Positions 1-9,361 of a stretch of 64,000 nt of DNA are shown in pieces. The notes beneath the pieces were generated by a model that was not told the origin of the DNA, did no database searches, and was given only the letters and a program-made list of their open reading frames with translations. The DNA lies in NCBI GenBank assembly GCA_965656195.1, contig CBFHJL010000002.1, forward strand, positions 18,912 through 82,911, read 5' to 3'. This DNA comes from Brumimicrobium sp965656195 (GTDB lineage Bacteria > Bacteroidota > Bacteroidia > Flavobacteriales_D > Crocinitomicaceae). Each line of letters opens with the position of its first letter. Within the stretch, counting starts at the first letter, position 1. A program made the position numbers and the translations under genes.

Positions 1-59
1 TTGTTTACCGAGAAATGGCTGCAATAAGAAAGCTACCAGAAATAATAGAAAACTTATAG
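1..59 (+). CDS. 3' end of an unidentified CDS
   Basis: Frame 3 is open from the left edge and stops with TAG at 57-59. The last 18 residues read VYREMAAIRKLPEIIENL. The stop lies six bases before the next ATG, as expected for the last gene of an operon shared with the phosphatase. Too little remains to name the protein, and the reading frame rests only on this spacing and on the plausible residue composition. Confidence 0.45.
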   Translation, partial: VYREMAAIRKLPEIIENL

Positions 60-65
60 TCTGCA

Positions 66-1307
66 ATGAAGGATGCCCTTATTCAAGAGTTAGAGAATCA
101 ACTGAAACTGAAAGATTTCAAGTTGAATTCGTTGCTTGAAATTACGAATGGTATCAACACGAATGAATCGGTAGAACACCTGATTTCTATCTTCGAGTTT
201 ATTCTAAAAGAACAACTTGGACTTAATAAGTTTGTTCTTTTCAACAAGCAAAGTAGTTGGCAGTATTTAATCAAAGTCGGTCTTAAAGGCCGCATAAAAG
301 ATATTGATGTTGTCCGAGATTTGTTTCGGTTTAAGGATATTACTGTCATTGAATCTTCACATATACAAGAGCTTAATGAGTTTGATATAGTAATTCCTGT
401 ATATCATAAGGAAGAGCCTTTGGCTTTTTTGTTACTAAAGAGCAATCTGGATCCTGAGGTTGAGGACTCTCACATTAACGCTTCGTTACCCAATTTGTCT
501 TTTATTCAAACACTGACAAACATCATTGTGGTTGCCATTGAGAACAAGCGAATGGCAAAAATGGGGATTAAACAAGAGCGTATTAAAAAGGAGCTTGAAG
601 TTGCCTCTGAAATGCAGAAACTCTTATTCCCTGACGATTTACCTTCTGATCGTAGACTCGATCTAGCGGCTACCTATAAAGCCCGGCATGAGGTGGGGGG
701 GGATTACTATGACTTTATCCGACTCAATGATGACGAGTTTATTATTTGTATAGCCGATGTTTCTGGTAAAGGAATTAGTGCAGCGATGTTAATGGCTAAT
801 TTTCAAGCGACTATCAGAACATTGTTGAACTATCAAGAGTTTGAGCTAGAGTTTCTTCTTCAAGAGCTAAATAAGAAGGTTATGACTAGTGCAAAAGGCG
901 AAAAGTTTATCACCTTCTTCATAGGTAAATATAACTCTAAAACAAGAAAAATGAGTTATGTGAACGCTGGCCATAATCACCCAATTCTAACAGACGGTAA
1001 AAGAGCAAAGTTTCTCGATAAAGGATCAGTTGGCTTAGGAATGTTAGATGAGCTTCCTTTTATCGAATCAGATGAAGTATACATTGAACCAAACTCAACA
1101 TTAGTGCTTTATACAGATGGTGTTGTAGAGCTGTTAGATAAAGATGGGAATTATTTTGAGACAGATCGATTAATTAAGTTGGTACATAGCTTTTATCCAT
1201 TAAAAATGGAAGATTTGAACAACATTGTTTTCTCTAAGCTAGACGAGTTTAGAGGGAAAGAGGATTTGGTAGATGACACAGCGATCTTTAGCTGCAGAAT
1301 CTTTTAG
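66..1307 (+). CDS. PP2C-type SpoIIE/RsbU-like serine phosphatase with N-terminal sensor region
   Basis: Predicted cytoplasmic protein-serine phosphatase of 413 residues. Residues about 1-175 form a GAF-like sensor region ending in a helical linker (IKKELEVASEMQKLLFP), the usual entry into RsbU/SpoIIE phosphatases. The catalytic PP2C domain follows, with metal-binding signatures VGGDYYDF, IADVSGKGISAAM, NAGHNHP and LYTDGVVELLD; these Asp and Gly residues normally hold the two Mn/Mg ions. In this family the substrate is usually a phosphorylated anti-sigma-factor antagonist (STAS protein), but no such partner lies in the window. It follows a truncated gene by six bases, so it is probably the last gene of an operon. 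Its stop overlaps the stop of the convergent lipoprotein gene by 4 bp, and no terminator is seen between them. Confidence 0.88.
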   Translation: MKDALIQELENQLKLKDFKLNSLLEITNGINTNESVEHLISIFEFILKEQLGLNKFVLFNKQSSWQYLIKVGLKGRIKDIDVVRDLFRFKDITVIESSHIQELNEFDIVIPVYHKEEPLAFLLLKSNLDPEVEDSHINASLPNLSFIQTLTNIIVVAIENKRMAKMGIKQERIKKELEVASEMQKLLFPDDLPSDRRLDLAATYKARHEVGGDYYDFIRLNDDEFIICIADVSGKGISAAMLMANFQATIRTLLNYQEFELEFLLQELNKKVMTSAKGEKFITFFIGKYNSKTRKMSYVNAGHNHPILTDGKRAKFLDKGSVGLGMLDELPFIESDEVYIEPNSTLVLYTDGVVELLDKDGNYFETDRLIKLVHSFYPLKMEDLNNIVFSKLDEFRGKEDLVDDTAIFSCRIF

Positions 1308-1744
1308 TTAACTTCATATATTGGAGTATACGTAGAAGGAACTTTTGTTGTTAATACCCAATTTGGGATAGATGTAGTTCCTTCACAATAATCACATTCA
1401 GTTATGACAATTGAGTAGGTGACTGTTTGGCCCACATCATTTGCGCTAACACTTCTATTATATCCAGAACTGCAAGAAGCAGTTGTTGGTAACGCAAATA
1501 CCGAATACTTCGAAAAATCTACTGCTTCGTATGTTACACCTTCATCAAAACTTACTTCGATAGGAGCGCTGTATTCATTAGCGGCACTAATAAATTGAGG
1601 TCCGGGAACAGCTCCATCAATAACACGAACGATAGCATCTTTTTTAATCATACCTTCTAAACTATTACTAGGGTCACATTTATTGCAGCCTGATAAGAAT
1701 AGTATTGCAACAAAGAGAGAAGCTATTGCTGTAAATTGTTTCAT
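1304..1744 (-). CDS. small lipoprotein of unknown function
   Basis: 146-residue protein with a type II signal peptide: MKQFTAIASLFVAILFLSGC, lipobox LSGC with Cys20 as the acylated residue. The mature part is short, probably beta-rich, and has six further cysteines (C23, one in SCSSG, CDYC near the end), which may form disulfides in the periplasm. No family is recognised. It overlaps the convergent phosphatase gene by 4 bp at the stops and lies about 30 bp downstream of lptB on the same strand, so it may be co-transcribed with it. Function cannot be assigned. Confidence 0.75.
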   Translation of the reverse strand: MKQFTAIASLFVAILFLSGCNKCDPSNSLEGMIKKDAIVRVIDGAVPGPQFISAANEYSAPIEVSFDEGVTYEAVDFSKYSVFALPTTASCSSGYNRSVSANDVGQTVTYSIVITECDYCEGTTSIPNWVLTTKVPSTYTPIYEVN

Positions 1745-1773
1745 TTTTTTCTAAAATAGTTTAAACAAAAATA

Positions 1774-2505
1774 CTACGTTTTTTTGCGAAGTTCAAAATT
1801 TTGACCCAAATAAACTTTCCGAACTTGTTCGTCCTCAGCTAATTCTTCAGCAGTTCCTGCTTTTAATATACTACCTTCAAATAGTAGGTAGGCTCGATCA
1901 GTAATAGAAAGCGTTTCCTGTACGTTATGATCTGTTATTAATATGCCAATGTTTCTTGTTTTCAGTTCGGCAACTATAGATTGAATATCTTCAACAGCTA
2001 TAGGATCAACACCTGCAAAAGGTTCATCAAGCAGAACAAATTTTGGATCTGTAGCAAGCGCTCTCGCTATTTCTGTTCTCCTTTTTTCACCACCGGATAA
2101 ACTTGCTCCTTTATTCTTTCTAACATGATTAAGTCCAAATTCAGAAATAAGTTTCTCTAACTTTTCTTCACGTTCTGACTTGTTAAGTTTGGTCATTTCA
2201 AGAATAGCCATAATATTGTCCTCAACACTGAGTTTTCGAAACACAGAAACCTCTTGAGGCAAATAGCCAACTCCAAGCTGAGAACGTTTGTACATAGGAA
2301 GTTTTGTGATGTCCCGATCATCCAAATATACCTGGCCTTCTTCAGGAGAAACAAGACCTACTATCATATAGAAAGAAGTAGTTTTACCTGCTCCATTTGG
2401 CCCGAGAAGACCAACTATTTCCCCTTGTTTGACCTCTATACTGACGCCCTTAACAACTTTTCGGCCGCGATAAGATTTTGAGATATTATTTGTATGAAGC
2501 TTCAT
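1774..2505 (-). CDS. lptB: LPS export ABC transporter ATP-binding protein LptB
   Basis: 243-residue ABC ATPase that powers transfer of lipopolysaccharide from the inner membrane to the Lpt bridge. Walker A GPNGAGKTTSF sits at about 35-45, the Q-loop is in GYLPQEVSVFRKLSVEDNI, the signature is LSGGEKRRTEIARAL and Walker B is FVLLDEPFAGVDP, with the H-loop in LITDHNVQETL. The GVDPIAVEDIQ wording and the length are characteristic of LptB rather than other ABC ATPases. The permeases LptF/LptG and LptA/LptC are not in this window, which is common because lpt genes are scattered in Bacteroidota. Confidence 0.93.
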   Translation of the reverse strand: MKLHTNNISKSYRGRKVVKGVSIEVKQGEIVGLLGPNGAGKTTSFYMIVGLVSPEEGQVYLDDRDITKLPMYKRSQLGVGYLPQEVSVFRKLSVEDNIMAILEMTKLNKSEREEKLEKLISEFGLNHVRKNKGASLSGGEKRRTEIARALATDPKFVLLDEPFAGVDPIAVEDIQSIVAELKTRNIGILITDHNVQETLSITDRAYLLFEGSILKAGTAEELAEDEQVRKVYLGQNFELRKKT

Positions 2506-2571
2506 AGAACTATTGTAATCATGCTAAAATTAATCATCCGCATTCAAGAACGTAAAGATAGAATCAATATT

Positions 2572-5025
2572 CTAAAAACGAATTGTGAATTTACCTCGAA
2601 TTGAGACAGGAGGAACTCCGATATCCCTGTGTGTTGCCCGCCAAACGGCATCAAAACGAAATATTTTAAATATGTTTTCTATTCCCAAGGATGTTTCTAC
2701 GTATGGTAAATTGCCAAATTCCCTTGTTGCTGAAGGTAATAGCATAGTTTCTCTCTGTTCATCTGATATTGTTCCCCAAACAGTTTTTCCAGTAGCTACA
2801 AATCTCCATTTCAACTTTCTAACTAGAGGTATGCGATCAAAAATCAACCCATCAAAATGATGTTCTATGTTTGCACCAACATAACGGTCAGAGATAAACT
2901 CGAAGAAATTCATTCTGTTATGCGCATTTGCCTGGAACCAATAGGTCTGAGAACCTTCGTGAATTTTGAGAAATGGATAAGCGGCGGTGCCAAAGATATA
3001 TCCTCCGTAAATCCTATAATTTAGCTTTCCAAAAATTCCGATTTTCGGACTATGATCCATAGTAAATTCTAACTTTTGATATTCATAGTCAGATCCAAAA
3101 ACACCTTTTATACCTGCGACTCCTTTTAACGTGAAAATTGGATATTTTGACCCTAAAGATATTCGATCAAAAGAACCAGATAAAAACTCTTCGTTTTTCG
3201 CATATCTTATTTCTAGAGAAGTTTCGAAAGACGATATTTTATCAATTGTGTTAACGGTATTATTATTCTCTAGTATACGGTAGTTTGCATCTCCCATAGA
3301 TTGCAGTTCTTTCCAGTCTGCTCCAATGGAAAATATAAAGCTCTTACCGATGTCCTTTTCGAATTTACCACCTATTTTCTCAACAAAGGTCAATTGATTG
3401 AGTGGCTGTGTTCTAAAAAAAGCACCAAGTGATGCATCTACATCTGCAGCATTTTCGCCTAACCCAAGTTGTGTTAGATCGTAATCATAAAAGAGGTTTA
3501 GCATTCCTCGTTTTTTCGGAGTCACATTGTAACGTAACATACCACCGTATTTAAATTGCTCATCTAAATATCCATAGGCTAACTTACCAGATAACTCAAT
3601 TCTTCTACTGAAATCATTGGATGTTCTTAATTGAAGTTGATTGCGGAATCCTTCTACCTGATTAAAACTAAACAGGCTTTGAACATTACCAATTTCGATT
3701 TTCCCCACTGGGTAAAAACCAGTAGTCGCCAAATAGGTCAAATTCTTAATAGCATTGAATAATGGTACTTCGTTGAGAGAATCAATCATGGCATCAATGT
3801 TATTCTCTTGAGTGTTCAAGGGGAAGTGTCTTCTTTTTTTCCAGTACTCAGGTGAGCGTTGATCAGCGCTGTCTAGAACTACTACATTTTCGTCGGTTCT
3901 ATAAAAACTTGGGTCATAAGGTGTGTTAATCACGAAGTTCTTTCTACTTGTAAGCTTGCGGCCAAAGAAACCTACAACTTTTGACTTTCGGGTAACCTTG
4001 AGGTCTACAATTAGTTTGTCAAGTGTTAACATCCAGACTTCATCTTCTACTTGGTCGAATGATTGCTCAAGATAAAACCCATTTACATAATTAATATTAG
4101 CTGTACCTGCTACATCAGCAGTCCATTTTTTAACAGCATATGTTGTGTCATGAATCCACATGGAGCCAGTAAATGTTAGGTCTCCTTTTCTCTTAGGAAT
4201 AAATTTTAGTTCATAACACCAGTAATTATCAATGAATGCACTGTCCTCCATATAGAATTTATAAAAACTCATTGCGAAGTCTGAGATAGGGCTGATGAAG
4301 GACTTGTCAAATATACCTATGTAATTTTCATAGACATTTATGTCCTGGTACATTTCACCCAAGAATTGATTCACCTCTACATTTTGAATACCAGTAATAC
4401 GTGACGCTTTTACAACTTCCTTTTTCTTTTTAGGATTTGTTCTATAGTAGTAATCCGATAGTGATTCAGTTAATAAAAGTGGAAGGTACTTTCCTTTCCC
4501 TCCAACAGTGTCCAAGTAATCCATTACGACATCTAAACTTTTTACGAGTTTTCGATCTTCGAATTTTTCTCCAAGATTGTTGAGGTCAAGTTGGATTTTA
4601 TTATAGCTCTCATATTCGAAAGCCCCTAACTTTTCTTTATTGTTAATTGGTTTATTTCTAACTATTCTTTGATGTAAAATAGTTGAAGGCTTTTCATCGG
4701 GAGCTTTGATTACAACCTCTTCTATATCTTGCGTAATTGTTTCCAATCGAAAATTTATTACCTGCGCCTGATCTTTCACAACGCTAACTACCTTTGTTTG
4801 GTAGCCAGAAGACCTAACAACTAAAGAGTCAGTTGCGTAATAAGAAGAAATCTCATAGTAACCATCAAGATCTGTTTCTACGCCAATTTTTGAGTTTTGA
4901 AAAAACACACTAGCGAAAGGTATCGGTTCGCCAGAAATGGCATCAGTAACTGTTCCTGAAACTCCAGTTTTCTGCCCATAGGATGTCAGACAAGTAAGCA
5001 ATAGTATAGCGAGGATAAATCTCAT
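2572..5025 (-). CDS. DUF5686 outer-membrane-type protein with carboxypeptidase-regulatory-like domain
   Basis: 817-residue secreted protein with a Sec signal peptide (MRFILAILLLTCLTSYGQ). Residues about 20-95 form a CarboxypepD_reg-like beta-sandwich (GTVTDAISGEPIPFASVFFQ, DGYYEISS), the plug-like module common on Bacteroidota outer-membrane proteins. The remainder matches the DUF5686 type, with many alternating hydrophobic strands and a terminal strand ending in Phe (VSIRGKFTIRF), which suggests a C-terminal outer-membrane beta-barrel. No TonB box or SusD partner is nearby, so a TonB-dependent role is not supported. The substrate is unknown. It is a single gene between lptB and tatC. Confidence 0.82.
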   Translation of the reverse strand: MRFILAILLLTCLTSYGQKTGVSGTVTDAISGEPIPFASVFFQNSKIGVETDLDGYYEISSYYATDSLVVRSSGYQTKVVSVVKDQAQVINFRLETITQDIEEVVIKAPDEKPSTILHQRIVRNKPINNKEKLGAFEYESYNKIQLDLNNLGEKFEDRKLVKSLDVVMDYLDTVGGKGKYLPLLLTESLSDYYYRTNPKKKKEVVKASRITGIQNVEVNQFLGEMYQDINVYENYIGIFDKSFISPISDFAMSFYKFYMEDSAFIDNYWCYELKFIPKRKGDLTFTGSMWIHDTTYAVKKWTADVAGTANINYVNGFYLEQSFDQVEDEVWMLTLDKLIVDLKVTRKSKVVGFFGRKLTSRKNFVINTPYDPSFYRTDENVVVLDSADQRSPEYWKKRRHFPLNTQENNIDAMIDSLNEVPLFNAIKNLTYLATTGFYPVGKIEIGNVQSLFSFNQVEGFRNQLQLRTSNDFSRRIELSGKLAYGYLDEQFKYGGMLRYNVTPKKRGMLNLFYDYDLTQLGLGENAADVDASLGAFFRTQPLNQLTFVEKIGGKFEKDIGKSFIFSIGADWKELQSMGDANYRILENNNTVNTIDKISSFETSLEIRYAKNEEFLSGSFDRISLGSKYPIFTLKGVAGIKGVFGSDYEYQKLEFTMDHSPKIGIFGKLNYRIYGGYIFGTAAYPFLKIHEGSQTYWFQANAHNRMNFFEFISDRYVGANIEHHFDGLIFDRIPLVRKLKWRFVATGKTVWGTISDEQRETMLLPSATREFGNLPYVETSLGIENIFKIFRFDAVWRATHRDIGVPPVSIRGKFTIRF

Positions 5026-5087
5026 CGATACTAATTTAGCGATTCTGGATATAGAAAGAATGAGTTCGGAATAAAAATTGTCAAAAG

Positions 5088-5882
5088 TTATTTACGTTGA
5101 TCTCTTTTACGCTTTCTTTCTACTCTTGCACTGACCAATATTCCTATTTCATAAAGGATTATAATTGGCACGGAGACAATGACTTGGCTTATGAAATCTG
5201 GCGGGGTGATCAAGGCTGATAAGATTAAAACACCAACAATGGAGTGTTTTCTATACTTCCTTAAAAATTCAGGTGTTACAATTCCAATCTTGGTTAGGAT
5301 AAAAACAATAACAGGAAGTAAAAATAATAGCCCTGTAAAAATAACACTCGAAATGATAAGTGACATGAATGAACCTATCATCCAAATATTCTCAAATTCT
5401 TCAGAGAGAGAGAAGTAGCCGAAAAACTGAATACATAGAGGCGCTACAACCAAATATCCGAAAACAACTCCTAAAAAAAAGAGGATCGTTACAAAAAAGG
5501 TGATGCCTCGAACAGCGCTCTTCTCATTCTGTCTTAATCCGGGCTTCACAAATCCCCACAACTGGTAAAATACGAATGGGAAAGCCAAAATAAATCCTCC
5601 AATAAAAGACATTAAGAGTGCGTAAGAAAATTGAGCTCCTACTTTATTTGATTGAAACTTTATTGGAATCTCTCCAATACAAATGTTCAAGTACTCGCAC
5701 ATGTAGGAGAAAGATATGAATGTAGGTTTCGTCATGGAGATAAATATGTTGTTGATAACCCATTCTTTGACGAACCACATGGCTATAGCTAATACAAGAA
5801 TAGCAATTACGGATTTAACGATTCTCCATCGCAGCTCCTCGAGGTGATCGAGGAAAGACATGTCTTGTTCTACTTCGCTCAT
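5088..5882 (-). CDS. tatC: twin-arginine translocase receptor subunit TatC
   Basis: 264-residue polytopic inner-membrane protein that recognises twin-arginine signal peptides and recruits TatA to export folded proteins. The N-terminal signature MSFLDHLEELRWRIVKS with its conserved Glu pair is diagnostic, as is the FYQLWGFVKPGLRQNEK segment in the first cytoplasmic loop region. Six hydrophobic segments can be followed. There is an insertion in the first periplasmic loop (CEYLNICIGEIPIKF), as often seen in Bacteroidota TatC. No tatA/tatB gene is adjacent. A TACTTTTG box (reverse strand, 5892-5899) lies just upstream of the start. Confidence 0.96.
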   Translation of the reverse strand: MSEVEQDMSFLDHLEELRWRIVKSVIAILVLAIAMWFVKEWVINNIFISMTKPTFISFSYMCEYLNICIGEIPIKFQSNKVGAQFSYALLMSFIGGFILAFPFVFYQLWGFVKPGLRQNEKSAVRGITFFVTILFFLGVVFGYLVVAPLCIQFFGYFSLSEEFENIWMIGSFMSLIISSVIFTGLLFLLPVIVFILTKIGIVTPEFLRKYRKHSIVGVLILSALITPPDFISQVIVSVPIIILYEIGILVSARVERKRKRDQRK

Positions 5883-5891
5883 TTATGAGCA

Positions 5892-5916
5892 CAAAAGTAA
5901 TTTAATTTATCTGCAA
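5892..5916 (-). promoter_or_regulatory. possible tatC promoter
   Basis: On the minus strand TACTTTTG (5899-5892) matches the Bacteroidota -7 consensus TAnnTTTG. A TTG (5916-5914) lies 14 bp upstream, shorter than the usual 17-23 bp, so the -33 assignment is weak. The predicted transcription start would fall only a few bases before the tatC ATG. Confidence 0.4.
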
Positions 5917-5950
5917 AATGTATGAAAATATGGGTGAAATTCAAGGTTGG

Positions 5951-8900
5951 TCATTCTATTCCCCTGTAATCAAGTAAAGTGACGTGTCCATGTTTTAAAA
6001 CTTCAATGCCTTCACCAGTTCTGAGGGATAATCTATAAATGTAAACTCCTTCTCTAGCCACTCTGGAGGTCGTTTTTAATCTCCCGTTCCATCCTTCATC
6101 CGGATCATTTGTTTCGAAAATGGTGCGACCATATCTATCAAAAATTTCGAATGAGTAGTCCTCAATTCTATGTTGCCTTGTCTCAGGTTTGAAAATTGGA
6201 TTTTGACCTCCTACGGAAAATGCGTTAGGAATGAAGATCGTCGGAGCTATAATTCCACAAGCCTCATTACTGTAACTTACTTCACGAATTCCTAATAAGT
6301 TACTGCCTTCAATGGCAGTAACTATATAACATATTTTACCGTCTTCAAAGTCGCCGTAAAGGCTCACGGTATCAGTATATGATCTTCGGGTAGGGGCCAG
6401 TGTCGCAATAGGGGATGGGTCGAAATTTCCGTCAAGTGACCTGTATACTCGATATGCTTGTAAATTACCTTCAAAGTCTTCATAAGGAGTCCAGTTGAGA
6501 ACATGAGCCTCATTTTCCTGATCAGTTTGCACCTCTAAAAATACGGTTGTTCCTAAATTAGAATAGCCAAAAGGTTGACCACAGGTATCAATGACTTCAG
6601 TTCTGTATGTATATGCCCTTCTGTTTACTTCTGCTTCTTCATCCGTGAAAATAATTTCGGATGAATTGTTTACAGTTAACACATCAATTTCTTCATACGC
6701 ATTTATGGCAGGATCAAAACGTTCAAGTCGTACTTCTTCAGCTCCTCCATCTAAAGCAACCCGGTGTTTGATTACTGCAGTATTGTTTTCAACTGTGGCT
6801 ACACTCAAGTATGAATAGGAAGGTCCTCCTGCATCAACGAAAGAAATTGTATCAACATTGGAAAATGAGAAAACGCCTGTTGAAGATGAGTAGGTTTTAA
6901 TAGCAATAATTACCTCGTCACCTAAGTTGATAGGGATTTGATATTGGTTGTTTTGCGTAGTTCCATCAATATTCCACCCAATACCATTTAGATTTATATA
7001 AACTTCATAATTGTCGATTGATGTGAATCCAACATAGCCCGTCCAACTCAAATCAATCATGCGTTCGCATATATTTAATTCCGTGGTTAAAAAATTCGTG
7101 GTATGAGGTGGTGCCTTTGCTGAGGTTTGATACGTTGGTGGAATGTTAGTTGTGAAGCATGAATCAAATGCGGCAATCGAATATTGTATCGGTCCGTTAT
7201 TGATATCGGTGATATGAGAATATGCAGTGCTTCCCACTCCCCAAACAGTATCAATTTCTACTAAATTACCATTCTGATCTGTTTGATAAACAACATATCC
7301 GTATGTATCTGGTTGGTTATTCTCATCCCAAGTAATAGTAACTTCACTGTTACTTGTGTCTATAGTGACGGAGGTGATGTTTGGAATATCCGGAACAATC
7401 ATGTCTTCAAAGTCGTCACCTTCTATGTTACTTTCAAAAGCACAACTCGAAGTAGGCAGTATTATGCGGTAGTTGATAAAAGCATCACATATAGTAATTG
7501 TATCAGAGTAGTTTGTTGTTCCATAAGGAACAGAGTCTATCAAAGTCCAAGTTCCAATTGGGTATTCTTGATATATATGATAATAGTCATTGAACGAACT
7601 TAGTTGAGTGTCATAAGGGTCGTTCCAATTGAGTAAAGCTTCTCCATTACCTGGATTATTTAGTGTCAAAAATATATTGGAAAGCGTATCGGAATATTGT
7701 GGAGTATTTCCTCCACAACCAGAATTCGTAGCAATGTAATAATCTTGTGCCGAGTTGCCAGCACCATTGATAGTGAAAGTGCTTGTGTTGATGTTGTTTA
7801 TTACGCCAAGACTACCGCCGTTTACTGAGAAAACTTCGTAACCCTGAAAATCATTGCCAGGATCATTCACTGTATTCCAATTGATTGTCACGTCATCATT
7901 GACGTCAGTTGTTATACAAGTAATCTCAGGAGCTGGGAGAACAGTTCTATTTCTTACATTGATCGTTACAGTAGCATACCTAACACTTGGTGTCGGGCAA
8001 TAATCATCTTGAATTTTGAATACGAAAACATAGGGGACTTCATTTTGGATTGTACCATCAGCACCGATAAGATGATCACAATCTGTTTGCCAATTCATTT
8101 GAATAGAGGCGCCGTTGAAACCAGAGGCAACAGGAGCAGTATTTAACGTTGCACAAGGGGTCGTTCCACAACCATTGTTTGCATCTGTGAAGTTTGCTCC
8201 GTAAGCAAGTCCAGTTGAGCTAATAGTATTTGTTTGAGAGGTCCCATCTTGAAGCGTTTCGATATCTGTAGAACTGATATTGAAATTAATTAGGTCTCCT
8301 GCAAAAATGGTCGTATCAAAAGAAGTATTGTTGTCAAATGGTGCTGCAACTGTTGGAGGTGAGTTAACACCTGTGCAATTAGAAACAATAAGTTGAACCT
8401 CTCTTTCAACTTCTGCGATCTTAGCTCCGTTGCGATAAGAAGATACCACTACTTTCGTTGCAAAATTACCTTGAGTGAAGCTCGTGAAATCTATCGCTCC
8501 ATCATTAGGGTCTAAACTAGCTGGAATATTTCCGGCATTAAAGCTTGCGTCTGGAGTTGGATTATTAAAGCTAAACCCTGGTTCGAAAGGTACCGGAGAA
8601 GGGTTAACTGGTGGATTAAAACTTCCCGAAGGAAAATAATCCAATGGAGTGCCCCATTCAAAGTGCAAGGAATCTAAGTCTTGGTCAACTGCATGTGGGT
8701 TATGGCTATATGGTTGTCCAGTACAACTCACAATATATGGGGATTGCAGAAAGTTTGGAGAATTATCGATACACCCGCCGGTTGAGCCTGGAATTGGAAA
8801 CATAGATGCAGTCAATGTGATGCCATATGTAGTAGGATTAGAAATATTTGTAAGGTTACCACTTCGAGAAAAGTTCTCATATGTAAAATGCCATCCGCCC

Positions 8901-9289
8901 GATGGAGGAGTTCCAGCTAGAGAGATCGGATCGCTTCGATAGGTTATTTTTTCTGTTGCGCCGACACCATTTCCTCCACCAACTCCTGCACCACAGTCAT
9001 AAGGAACCACTCCTCCAGCAGCCGTGCAACTAGGTGAAATATCTACTCTACTTATGAAGTCTACTTCAATTATACTTACTGTTGGATGACCCCAAACGCG
9101 CAATTCTTCAAAAGTTGTGTTTACTTCAAAGCCATTACAGTCTCTGTAGAATACAAGTTCAAAAACGTAATCTCCTCCCCCTTGACATTCCCATGTGATT
9201 TCTCCACCCATGGCGTGGGTAGCACGCAAGGAAAAACTTGTTGCGAAAACAATTAGAGTTAGTATGATATGTTTCAAACGCATTAACAT
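5951..9289 (-). CDS. large secreted FN3-repeat protein with T9SS type-B (CHU_C) sorting domain
   Basis: 1112-residue cell-surface or secreted protein. It starts with a signal peptide (LKHIILTLIVFATSFSLRATHA) and the MGGEITWEC motif that opens many gliding/adhesion-type Bacteroidota proteins. About six fibronectin-III-like modules follow between residues 450 and 1010, each with a Trp-containing first strand (INWNTV, LLNWND, ITWDEN, LSWTGY, LNWTPY). The last 90 residues (PTIFIPNAFS, IFDRYGRTIFE, WNGR, GVYIYRL) form the gliding-motility-associated C-terminal domain that targets cargo to the type IX secretion system. No enzymatic motif was seen; an adhesin or surface-layer role is inferred. The first ATG at 9289 or the one two codons later could start translation. 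It stands alone between tatC and the M16 pair. Confidence 0.88.
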   Translation of the reverse strand: MLMRLKHIILTLIVFATSFSLRATHAMGGEITWECQGGGDYVFELVFYRDCNGFEVNTTFEELRVWGHPTVSIIEVDFISRVDISPSCTAAGGVVPYDCGAGVGGGNGVGATEKITYRSDPISLAGTPPSGGWHFTYENFSRSGNLTNISNPTTYGITLTASMFPIPGSTGGCIDNSPNFLQSPYIVSCTGQPYSHNPHAVDQDLDSLHFEWGTPLDYFPSGSFNPPVNPSPVPFEPGFSFNNPTPDASFNAGNIPASLDPNDGAIDFTSFTQGNFATKVVVSSYRNGAKIAEVEREVQLIVSNCTGVNSPPTVAAPFDNNTSFDTTIFAGDLINFNISSTDIETLQDGTSQTNTISSTGLAYGANFTDANNGCGTTPCATLNTAPVASGFNGASIQMNWQTDCDHLIGADGTIQNEVPYVFVFKIQDDYCPTPSVRYATVTINVRNRTVLPAPEITCITTDVNDDVTINWNTVNDPGNDFQGYEVFSVNGGSLGVINNINTSTFTINGAGNSAQDYYIATNSGCGGNTPQYSDTLSNIFLTLNNPGNGEALLNWNDPYDTQLSSFNDYYHIYQEYPIGTWTLIDSVPYGTTNYSDTITICDAFINYRIILPTSSCAFESNIEGDDFEDMIVPDIPNITSVTIDTSNSEVTITWDENNQPDTYGYVVYQTDQNGNLVEIDTVWGVGSTAYSHITDINNGPIQYSIAAFDSCFTTNIPPTYQTSAKAPPHTTNFLTTELNICERMIDLSWTGYVGFTSIDNYEVYINLNGIGWNIDGTTQNNQYQIPINLGDEVIIAIKTYSSSTGVFSFSNVDTISFVDAGGPSYSYLSVATVENNTAVIKHRVALDGGAEEVRLERFDPAINAYEEIDVLTVNNSSEIIFTDEEAEVNRRAYTYRTEVIDTCGQPFGYSNLGTTVFLEVQTDQENEAHVLNWTPYEDFEGNLQAYRVYRSLDGNFDPSPIATLAPTRRSYTDTVSLYGDFEDGKICYIVTAIEGSNLLGIREVSYSNEACGIIAPTIFIPNAFSVGGQNPIFKPETRQHRIEDYSFEIFDRYGRTIFETNDPDEGWNGRLKTTSRVAREGVYIYRLSLRTGEGIEVLKHGHVTLLDYRGIE

Positions 9290-9361
9290 GTTATAAAAAC
9301 GAAGGTTTTGATGCTTTATTATAACGTTGAAGGATCTCTTAAGTTGCCTTTTTTAAAGTAT